This document shows positions 12,567 to 24,500 of a stretch of 64,000 bases of DNA, in pieces. Positions within the stretch are counted from its first letter, which is position 1; each line of letters starts with the position of its first letter. Made by a program: the position numbers and the translations under genes. Source of the DNA: Meghimatium bilineatum (Eukaryota; Mollusca; Gastropoda; Stylommatophora; Philomycidae); contig CM067310.1 of NCBI GenBank assembly GCA_034231615.1, forward strand, positions 2,001,501 to 2,065,500. The letters are read 5' to 3'. The notes beneath the pieces are model-generated. The model saw only the letters and a list, made by a program, of their open reading frames with translations, made no database searches and had not been told where the DNA came from.

Positions 12567-15500
12567 TCTGTTTTATATTTATGTTATAGAAATGAGCGCT
12601 GGTGTGCATGTTAATATTTTTCATTGCATATTCTCAATAACGCTGGTAGTTCTAACAACTGAAATTACTTTAAGCAGTGCCTCTGCTATTTGTCTGCAAA
12701 ATTCTAAACATTTCTATCCTATCTTTCCATTTCTACATTGGGTTTTATCAATACACCCTTAGGTACATAGTACATTTAGTCAATTATTGAAGCTGTCAAT
12801 GTAGCCATGAGTCTCAGATTTTGAATGACTGTTGGCATCATATTTCAGGTTTATAGGAGAGGAAACCATTTCTGCCACTGGTGACAAGTGTCAACTGACC
12901 GATGACCCCACATGGATTATTGATCCTATTGATGGAACAACCAATTTTGTTCACAGGTACCAGTATTCTATAATGTTTAGGTTTTGAGAAATTCAGTTTG
13001 AATGTCACACAGGTATTTTAGAATTGTTAGGTTTTGAAAAATTCAGTATGAATGTGACACAGGTATGTATGCTGGAATGTGCTGGGCCAGGTAGAGGTAA
13101 TATGGACAGGATTCAAAAGAAACATGTTCACCAGTAGTCCATCAAGTTAACACATGAAGTATGAATGAATACACAGCAGCAAAGACTTTATTATCCATCT
13201 GTGTAAATATGTGTTACAAATACCTACCCAGCACTCATAAAAAGATGAAATATAACACAAAATGTTATAATAAATCAAGGAGGACTAAAAAATATGACGT
13301 TTCTAAGATCTTCACCTCATTAAATATGTCATAAGAAAAATGGTATAGAAACATATTAATTAAAAACATCTTTTAAAAATATAAACAGTCTGTGTAGCGG
13401 CAGCGAAGGACATTGAACTGTATGCCTAGAATTCCACTCATAGCAGGTAACCCCCATAACTAAGCGATAATCTCCAAATATTTCAGAAAATGTACTTGTA
13501 AACAAATGTCCTCTATTGAACCTGCGATCTCTTGAGCACAAGGCAAGTAGCTGAACCACTACACTATGGATTTATCTTTTGTAATTGCCTGTATGTAGCA
13601 TGGTACAATTTTGATTCGTTACTACGTTTCTTTTGTACAAAAATCAATAATAGGTAATCACTAGGAAAACTGAAATCCAACAGGTGAAACTGCTGCGGAG
13701 GTATCCTTAAGGATACAATGAAAAGTTACCACCATTTTGCCGAGATCTTCTTCTTAGTTTCCCAGGGGGGAAATCCATCTGGATACTTTAATATAAGCAT
13801 CCAGACAGATTTTTTTCCCTGGGAAACAAAGAAGAAGATCTCTGCAAAATCTTCATATATTCTTAATTCCATTTTGCTGTACATATTGTAATTGTGTGTG
13901 TGTGTGTGTCCTCCTCTTTCCCAGCTTGATAAAGACCTTTTGGTTGAAACATCGCTTCATGCTGAAGTGGATGAAACATTCATGCAAATAAAATGCTGAT
14001 GCAATACATTTCTATTCTCTGTACTACACCTCATTGGAAATCTAGTAGGACTATTGTCCTGTTATAAGAGAGATCTGGTAGGACTATTGTCCTGTTTTAA
14101 GAGAGAATTGGTAGAACTATTGTCCTGTTATAAGATGGACATTTTAGGAATTTGAGAAAGAACAATGAAAAAAATTATGTGCATTTTTTTCTAATTAATC
14201 TTGGAAAATAAATGGTTTTTGAGCTACAATAAATGAAATTATTTTGTTTTTGTTTTCTAGCATTCCTGATGTTGCTTTTTCACTTGGTGTTACAGTTGGC
14301 AAAAAGGTAAGTCCCAGGCTTGTTGGAAGCTAGTGAACATAATTGATGGTGCTTATTTTAAGTCATCTAGTCACAAGCTATGACCAAATTTGTGACTTGA
14401 TATCTGAGACCTGGGTTGGACATCTCTTTCATTTACTCTAAAATGAGACTGTAGTAAAACTAGAATCCGTCTGTGTAGCAGCCCCTGACGAAGGACATTG
14501 GACTAATGCTTAGAGTTCCACTATAGCTCATAACTTCAAGTGATAATTTTTAAGGAGGTAAACATCATGAGTAAATCTGTGCACTGTATGGTAATTAAAT
14601 ATTGGGGGAAAAAATATAAAAAGAATTAAATAGCAGTTTTATGTTGAACAATACACATAATTGATGTTTTGACCAAAAGGTCTTTTATCAAGATATGGAC
14701 AGACACAAACAGAATTTAATCACAAAATCAAATGGAGACTACATGCAAGTAACATAGTATAAAACTGATAGGTATAGACAAGAAACACACAAAAAATGAA
14801 GAGAAATGTGATTACTTGACAAGAAAGTGTAGTAGACTATGCACAGAAAATGAAAATAAAAATATTAAAATTGTTGATATTAGCAATACAAAAATCACAT
14901 CCAGCTCAGATTATGTTGTGGCTCTAAACATTTGTACCTCTGTGCATTGAATTTAGAATAACTATTTGCATCAACGTTAAATGAAACAGTTTCTGAAACT
15001 ATACAGTGTAACAAGAAAGCTGAGTTTTTTGGTCATATAAAGAGACATAACAACATGGAAAGACTAATAGCTGAGTGCAGAGTTAACGGCAACAGGGGAA
15101 GGGGGTGCCTAAGACAATGATGGTGCAGTGATATATCAGATTGTTTAAACATGTCTCTAGCTGCGGCAGGTCAACTCGACCAGAATTGCAGAGTGTTCAG
15201 AGAATCCATAAGGAAGACCATGTTCTGGCAAGAATGATGATGATTTAGTGAAGATGATATCCTCTTCTTCTACGTTTGTTGTCAGAATCCTGAAGATTAG
15301 TATCATGGTTTACAGCTTAACTGCTATATCTGCACAGTTTGACCTAACACGCCAGACTTCATTGGCTTCTGAACCATTGATGACCCTTTATGGCAGGAGG
15401 TTGGCAACCAGGAAACATTGATGACCCTTTATGGCAGGAGGTTGGCAACCAGGAAACATTGATGACCCTTTATGGCAGGAGGTTGACAACCAGGGAACAT

Positions 15501-18500
15501 TGATGACCCTTTATGGCAGGAGGTTAGCAACCAGGAAACATTGATGACCCTTTATGGCAGGAGGTTGGCAACCAGGAAACATTGATGACCCTTTATGGCA
15601 GGAGGTTGGCAACCAGGGAAAATTGATGACCCTTTATGGCAGGAGGTTGGCAACCAGGAAACATTGATGACCCTTTATGGCAGGAGGTTGGCAACCAGGA
15701 AACATTGATGACCCTTTATGGCAGGAGGTTGGCAACCAGGGAACATTGATTTACTTTTAAGTTCTCACATGTTGAGGTGATCTACCCTTTGTGAAAAAAC
15801 TCTAGCAAGTCTCTAACGACACTGCAAACCTAGCCCAACTCGACTTTCTGCCGTTGTCCAACACGGCTCAGAGAGAATTGGGTTCAGTACCAAAGGGCCC
15901 ACTGCGAAGTCTCTTACCAGAGATTCATATTTTACCTACGTCTTTGGGTAATATATGAAATGGCAAAGAGTCAAAATACACAGACTGTGATCTGATAATA
16001 AATTGGAAGGCCATCTCAAGTGGACGAGGTGAGTGTGCGAGAAATACACAGGTCAAACCCCTGCCTGACGTGTTTGGCAAAGGAGCGCCTCATCTAGGAA
16101 AGTGTATCAACCCCGAGTCTAATTCGATGTCACCGTTACCCAACACGGCTTATACGGAATAAATTATATCTGGGGCCTGGGGACACAAATGGTGGTTAAT
16201 GGAATGGTCTTCCTACATGATGAACAGCTCGCTGGCTGCAAAGTTCCTCGTCGGAGGAAAGACAAACAATGAATGACCCAGGCAAAACTGTCATCTCGTC
16301 TTGTGACGTATACCCCTTCTGAGTACAAGGCTCCTCCAATAGGCATTGCACTAAGCTGAAAGCTGGAGCCTCCTGGGTGTGAAAGAAAGCTCGGAGAAAT
16401 CTCCCTACTGCACATAGGAAGTAAGAATTAATCGCTCACAATTTCTGGGGTTTGAGAAGAAGAAGAAAAAAAAAAAGATGAAATAATCCCTTAAGCTGTG
16501 AGCAGGTAGCCCTTGACAACCCATAGCTTTTCTGACAAAAGTACAGGTTCTTTTTAATTGTGTAACTGAGGTGATGCCCGGATTACTCATATAAGGTCTC
16601 AGAGGAAGCAACCCATATTTTACTTATTAACTATTATTATTACTTTAGTATTCGTGTTACTGTGGCCCATAACTGATTGTTGTATCTTATTTTATTTGAT
16701 TGGGTAATCCACTTAATAAGTGTAGAGATAAGATTAATAATTCTGCACTGTTTGATCAAACTAACTTCTGATGAGGGATTTAATTTTGCTTTGTCTACAG
16801 GCTATCGTTGGTGTGGTATACATTCCTGTGAAGGAGGAGCTGTTCACAGCACGGCTAGGCCAAGGGGCATTCTTCAATGGAAAAAAGTTACAGACCAATA
16901 AAATTAAAGGTGAGACTAACAAAGATTGTTGGAATCAACAGCTTTCGGTAAGTCTGAGCATTCCTATATGAATTCCATCTCTTTCATTGCATGGTAAAAA
17001 TTATGTATGCTGATAGTTCCTGTAGCTCATTGATTGTATATCATCCTCAATTGTCACCCTTTACTATTTCCACGTTACTTCAATCTTCTGTCTTTACACT
17101 ATTGTGTTCTATTCCAGAAGATGTTTACATGCAGAATTTAAAGTATCTCCTTTGGCATCTGTGTTGATGCCTGCGCTCTGGAGCCAGTCTGGCTTCTTTT
17201 TTGTGGTCACAGTTTTCTCATGTCCACCCGTGTCAATTTTCCTGACATCTTCACTCGTGAGACAGTCTGGCTTCTTTTAGTGGTCAGTTTCCTCATGTGC
17301 CCCATTTCCATTTGTCCTGACACTTGCACTCTTGAGCCAGTCTGGCTTCTTCTAGTGGTCACAGTTTCCTCTATATTGTGTGGCACATACCTCACATATA
17401 TTGTTACTCACTGAATATAACTCCATGCTCAAAATCTAGGACTGTATCTTTTAGTAGGGGGGGCTTACTATCATCTAGGTGCTTTCCTATATATAACTAG
17501 CAACCATTAATATCACATGAATCCTTAAGTAGCATCAGTACAAGCTTGGCATCTGCAACTCATGCTATTGCAGGGAGTCTGGAAAACTTCCATTCTGAAA
17601 TAAGTGTTCACTTGAGATCATTCACATTGTTGATGTCTTACTGCTGGATCCTTTTGTTCAGTTCATCCAAAGTGGGTTCATTCTGGTTCATTTCAGGAGA
17701 GTATACAGGCTAATCCAGAACAAGAAAAGGTTGCTAGGTTAAGAAGTCTCTGGTTACATTAGCAGTGAGAGGTCTAGAGTTGTCGTGCTGAAAGATTCTC
17801 ACATCTTGGAGATTGTGGAAGAAAGGAACAATGATAGATTGCAGTAATTGATTGATGTAGACATTAACTGTGAAAACATGAAGGGGAGTACGGTTTCATG
17901 GGAGAATCCACCTCAAACATGTACACTTCCTCCTCTTTATCTGTTATTGCTGGACTATTATCAGCATATCTTTCTTCCGCATATGTATTGCCGGGGCCCG
18001 AAAGGGGAGCACAGAATAGCAACACTGTTTACCTTCAATGCATGTCGTAAGAGGCGACTAAGGAGGTTATGGGATGGGGTTGGCTGTCCCATCCCATATA
18101 GGGTCAGTGACCCAAAGCCATGCTGAAGTCGGATGTGTCAGGCCGAAAGGCGCAGATATCGCAGCAATGCTGTAAACCATGACACAATGCATTCCGTTCT
18201 CCGGACTACATCCTGCTAATCTGCAGGAGTTTGAGAACGAACGCAGAAGAAGAAGATATCTTTCTTCAGGACATCGCCAGACTCGAATTCTCCTACAGCA
18301 AATGAAGCATTAAACCAGCTTTTATCAGAGAACATCGTTAATCTCCATCCCACCCTTTGATGAATATTTTGTTAGGTCTAAGCCATCCAACACATCTGGC
18401 TTTGGAGCACACGCTTGAGCTCCAATCACCTCCCTACGCTTAATGGCAAGAGTGTATAAGAAACCACCTGGAGAAAGACAGTAGACTCAGCTAAACTTTA

Positions 18501-21500
18501 TTAATGTTTGTGCCAAATTTCAACTTTTCATAGTTATAATTTATATTTGCTGTTTTCCGCGTGAGGCACGAAAGTGCGTATTAAACATCACAGCAACAAA
18601 GCAGTGGGACTGTACAATCTTCATCACTTGCAAATGTGTTCTGGGTTGAAAAATCACCACTGTAATAAACATTTTAAGCGTGAAAACAAATAACATCTGC
18701 GATACATTTTTAATTATTGCTAGCATATAGAAGGAAATCTCACCCTCCAGAAATCTGGTTTCTTCAGGATTAATACTCATAAAAGATATCAAAAGATTGC
18801 ATTTCATGGGTGCTGCCATTTTGGAATAATGTGGGTGTCCTGGATGATCTATTTTTAGTAACACTATCACTATCGTTTTCATATTTCTGAAGTATCTTAA
18901 CAGTTTCAAAGATGATTGAAGTTGATCACCGAGGATATATAACAGAAATTGGATGACTATCAAAATTGGTCAGTAAAATGTTAATGCTGTGAAGTTGTGA
19001 TTTTTCTGTGTTTATTCTCAAACTCTTTCCAATTAGCAGAATGTAGTCCAGATGATGCAAGAAAGGCGTTGTCGTGGTTTACAGCTTTGCTGCGATATCT
19101 GTGCCTTTTGGCCTGATATATCAGACTTCAGCATGGCTTATGGGTCACTGTGACCTTCTATAGGATGGGACAGACAAGTCCACCCACAAACATCCCTAGT
19201 TGCCATGTACGACATGCATGGCTAATAATAGTGTCGCTATTGTTTGCTCCCCTTTCAGGTCCCCTGGCAACACATGGGTAGGGCTGTTGATTGATAAAAG
19301 AGTGATGAAGAGTGAACACCACTGCGCTAATGTAGAAATGAGAGAATTTTTACCTGTGACTATAGAATTTAAAGAATTTTAATGTTGTGTCTCTCTGTAG
19401 AACTGAGGAACTCTGTTGTAATAATGGAAGGTGGCAGTTCAAGAGATGCAACCATTGTCAATGACAAAATAAAGAACATTCATGCAGTTGTCACCAACTC
19501 TCATGGGTGAGTAATCATTTTATAATTAATCTATTTTCCAGAATAGTGGAGAAATTATGAGAAGGTAGCAAATAAGGTTTGATCCATTCAGCTAGAGATG
19601 TGGATTGTCTTGATTTAACAAGACCGCCTCATGTTCAACCTGTAGGACGCTGTCGGTGGAACAATCCACAAACGGATGTCATTTTTAATACAGCTATTGG
19701 TGATTCCATTCACCAGTCGCTATGCACATATTTAATGACAATTTACTACTTATGATGCTTATGGTTCATATGACACGTAATTAGCGCCTCTAGGCAAGCT
19801 AGATTTAACTTCCGTTCTGTTAATTTCTCTTCCAAGTTGGTTGTAAATCAGAGCGGACGTTTAAATTTTACTCATGATTGGAATAAGAAGAATCAGTTGA
19901 AAATGTAAGCCATTATTCATGAGATTTTTGTAGATTCTGATTCTAGTGATGAAGAATTCTTGGCAATTACTTTTGTTTTCAAAAAAGATATTAGTTAGCT
20001 TTGTTAAGAAATGACATCAAGAAGAAAAGACATGTGGCATCAATGTATATGGCATTGAATATATTTATATTGTGTGTATGTCTAATTCCTAGACCTAGTG
20101 AAGAATGGATCGACAAAGTTAGTGACATCTACATTTCGACATAGTAAATCGAGTAATTTCTTGTTTGACCGGAATTGAAAGGTTTACTCTTGGAGGGAAA
20201 AGTTCCAGGAAAGAACAAGAGACAGACCAAGACTACAATGGACACAAAATATCAAGGGCATTATGAACACTTATGACACTGGAAGAGGCTTGGCAGCTTT
20301 ATAGAACTGAGAGGTTCACAGAATGGCAGTGAGGACGTTTCAGAAAGGACACATCACATAGACAGACATCAGAAATGTGCAAGAGACAGACATCAGAAGT
20401 GTGCAAGAACATCAGCTTCCTGACAGGTGAAACAAGTGAGAACTGCCGATATTAGGAACATTAGAGTATCGTGATCAAATTTAATTTTTTTTTTCCGGTC
20501 TGAGAGTTTATGCACATCATCAATTTTCTTATATGGAATAATAATTTCCGGTCTTCGGGGGTATTATGTACAAGGACATACATTTTCTTATACCAAATCA
20601 TATTTCTCCTAAGAAATTTGATTGTTTCTCAGTCGCTATACTCCTTGTTTTGGTGTAACTGCGACAGTTTTTTCAGAATATAAACCATATTTCAAATGCA
20701 TATATTCACAGAATTCGATCTTATGGGTCAGCAGCCATGAACCTGGCATATGTAGCAGCCGGACGTGGTGATGCTTACGTTGAATATGGTATTCATATAT
20801 GGGACTTCATAGCAGGCGCCCTCATAGCAACAGAGGCTGGTGCTACAGTGATAGATCCCACAGGTAAATATGCTTTCTTTTTTATAACTATTAAAAAATT
20901 AGGCCTCATGGCTTTGCTGTCACTATATCATGTTCAGGGTGGGTTTTTTAATTTATACTCAGAGCAAAAAAAAAAAAACACTTATCGAAGATTGAACTTT
21001 GGACCTCATGGTTGTGAGACCAAGGCTCTAACCTAACGGCCATGCGCCACACTATATAATGTAACATGTATTTGATGTAACAATTAGCTTGTTATCTCTG
21101 TGTCAAAACTATTCCTTTTATGCACTCTATCTTAAATACCAGTTAAGTAGCAGAGTGTAGTCTTTCATAACCCATTCAATTCATGATAGCTCGCTATATA
21201 TTCAATCCCAGATAACCCGTTGATGCTCGCTTGACATGCAGTCATTTTTATTGATATCTGTTACTGGTTCCATGTAAATAGACATGCTAATTTTAGCCTT
21301 GACATATTACCAGTAATGGCGGCTCCAATGTTGTTTTTGGATCGTTTCAAACAGCTGGTGTTTTCTAACTGCGAAAGGTTTATTATAACCTTCAATTTTC
21401 ATCAAAAACTTGGTAAACAATAACCTACCATGATTCAGGCAATTTAAATTGGAATTCTAGAGAACGTGAATGAAAATCAGACATTGATGGGGTAGTAACT

Positions 21501-24500
21501 CAGTATTTAGTTGGCCTAGTTGAAATTAGCAGCAATCTGTAGTGTAGGCCTAATTGATGATGTCTGGTTCCCCCCACTCCATATACCTAGTAATGATTGA
21601 GAATTATCAATACAGTTGATCTATGTCAATATTGATCAATTTCACGAGAAATCTGGTCCTGCAAATGACATTCACACAGATTACTCTGCTTTTATCACAA
21701 CTAGGCCTATCTTTCACTATTGCTACGTGAGTCATTCATGCACAGAGCTAACCAATGTTGTGTATGTCTATAAAATTTTCTGAAAAACAAGATCTTTTTT
21801 TTTTTTGGAAACATGTTTCACCAGATATCTAGGACTTTCGTGAACTATGCCTATATGTTTGGAGTAGTTAACAGTTACAGAATGATGTTGTCATGCTGTG
21901 TAAAGGAGACTGCTTTGCAGCCTTTATTGGAACATTTATCAGCAAACGATTTGACACCAGTAAATGAAGCCAACAAGAAGCTGGTGCTCATTTGTTTTCC
22001 TCTCGCATGTTGCATGACAAGTAAACTTACCTTACATGACATTCACAAAGATATGTTCACAGATCAGTACCTCTTCCATTTTTATCTGTTAATTGGACTT
22101 TAAATCAAAACATTTATTGCAAATTGTATTTTTTATTTATTAACTTGCACAATCATCTTTTATTTCTGTGGAGTTATTCCTGATCGGCAGGGATTGAAAG
22201 GGTTAAACTCCAGCTAAGCAGCAGAGTCTTTCTTAAACCCCAGCTAATTATCAGAGTGTATGGCAGGCAACAGTGTTGCTATTCTATGCTTCCCTTTCAG
22301 GCCCGGCAATAAGTGGCGACTAAATCTGCTATCTTTGACAACATTTCTTCAGATACTACCTGTACAGATGTTGATAAGTAAAGAATTGTTTGTTAACAGA
22401 ACATTTATTTACAGATATATAGGTGCTCAGCCCCCTTCTGCAGATGGTACATGTAGTTTTACGTCTCCCTATCATCATTGTATGGTTTTTATATTTCTGT
22501 CTGAAAGAAAAACTGTTGTTTATTAACAAGTATTACTAATCAATTTCAACGATTGTCAAAACATTTTATGATACTTCAGAAATATGGCAATCATAGCGGT
22601 GCTGTTACTAGGAATAGCTGATCTTGAATATAAAGTAATGTAAATCCACAACCATTATTACGAGGGGGAGTCAATAAGTAAGTCACAAATGGCTCTTTAG
22701 AAAAAAACTGAAGACGATAAAAACCTGAAAACTGTTTATTTTTACACATACATTATCCCTTTACTTCTCAACATAATTTCCACCAACATTGATGCATTTA
22801 TCCCATCGTTTTATGAGTCCTCCCAAACCTGCAACGTAGAACTGCGTGCTCTGCTTTTTAAGCCACATTTTCACTTCACATTCAACTTCTGCGTCAGTCG
22901 CGAAATGCTTCCCGCCAAGGTGGGTTTTTAGTGGACCAAAAAGGTGAAAATCACTAGGGGCTAAATCGGGGCTGTAAGGAGGATGTTCCAGAATTTTCCA
23001 ACCAAGATTTTTTATTTTCTCCTGAGTTAATCGAGCCGTATGTGGTCTAGCATTGTCATGAAGGAGTAGCACTCCTCTAGTCAGCAGCCCTGGACGTTTT
23101 CTTCGAATTGCATCCCGAAGCACTGATAGAACTTCACAGTATGATTCAGAATTCACATTGTCACCTTTCTTTTTGAATTTGGTTAAAAGCACTCCTTGAC
23201 AATCCCAGAACACTGTCAGCATAACCTTCCCTGCTGATGGTGTAACCTTGAATTTTTGGACACAAGGCGAAGAAGGGTGTTTCCATTGCATTGAAGCACG
23301 CTTTGATTCAGGCTGGTAGTGATGCACCCATGATTCGTCCCCAGTAATAATCCTGTTCATCATGTCTTCTCCTTCATTTGCGTATTGACAGAGATGCTCC
23401 AATGACAAGCCTAATCGGTTCATTTTGTGTTCGTCCGTCAATTGTCTGGGCACCCACCTTGAACACACTTTCTTAAATTTCAATTGGTCATGCATGATGC
23501 TGTATGCTGAACCATGTGAGCACCCTATTGCAGCTGCTACAGCATCTATCGTTACTCGTCTGTCACCTCGAATCATCTCCTCAACCCGCTGCACAGATGC
23601 GTCTGTTGCAATTTCAACAGCACGACCAGATCGGATTTCGTCAACAATTTTAGAGCGTCCTTGAGAAAATTTTTTTACCCAGCTGTGCACCGCTTTACGG
23701 GACAAACAATTGTCAGCATAAACAGGAAGCATTTCTTTATGAATGTCTTTTGCAGGCAGTCCTTTTGCCCATAAAAAACGCACAACAGCACGTTGTTCAT
23801 TGATTGTACACTCTGTAAGTACAGTAGCCATTTTGTTTTTTGTGCTGCGCATGCGCAAGGTACAGCTAGCACCATCTAGCGAACATAAACATAAAGTTCT
23901 ATGATGATATCAACTATAAACAGCTTTAGAAACCACCTACTGCATTTTCCTGCCATCCAACATCAATTTGTGACTTACTTATTGACTCCCCCTCGTATAA
24001 GTCAGATTTCACTCCGGAAATATCTCTGGGGCTTTCAAATTTATTTAGAAAAAAGCAAGCATTCATTATGACACATAGAACATTTCAAAGTTCTATGTTG
24101 TGAGTTTGATTTTATACAGATTTTTAAAGATGGCAATGTCTCAAAAATTTTCTAACTTCTTTGGTAATGGGAGATAATTACACTCAGGATTGCTGGTCAG
24201 TAAAGTGTGAAATAATGACGGCCATGGGTTAATACAAGATGTACTGTACGAGGAGTGTGTGATAGGCACCTGCTTCAGAAACTGGAGCTGTTGTTACAAC
24301 CATTACTAGACAAAATATTTCAGCTTATTTTTGTTTCAACACTTTCTGATAGTTTCACAGCTGAAATATTATTGATTAGTATTGTAAAAATGATTTCGTA
24401 AAACTATCACTTACAAAATTCAATACCTGTAAAAATGGTGTAGCAGTAGGATACCTTTGGATTACACAGAAAATCCTGGCAGTGAAAGTTGTTAAAGCAG

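Noticed and set aside
18541-18963. 140-codon minus frame
   Set aside because: Composition and lack of motifs are not protein-like; partly shared with another dispersed sequence at 22565-22640.
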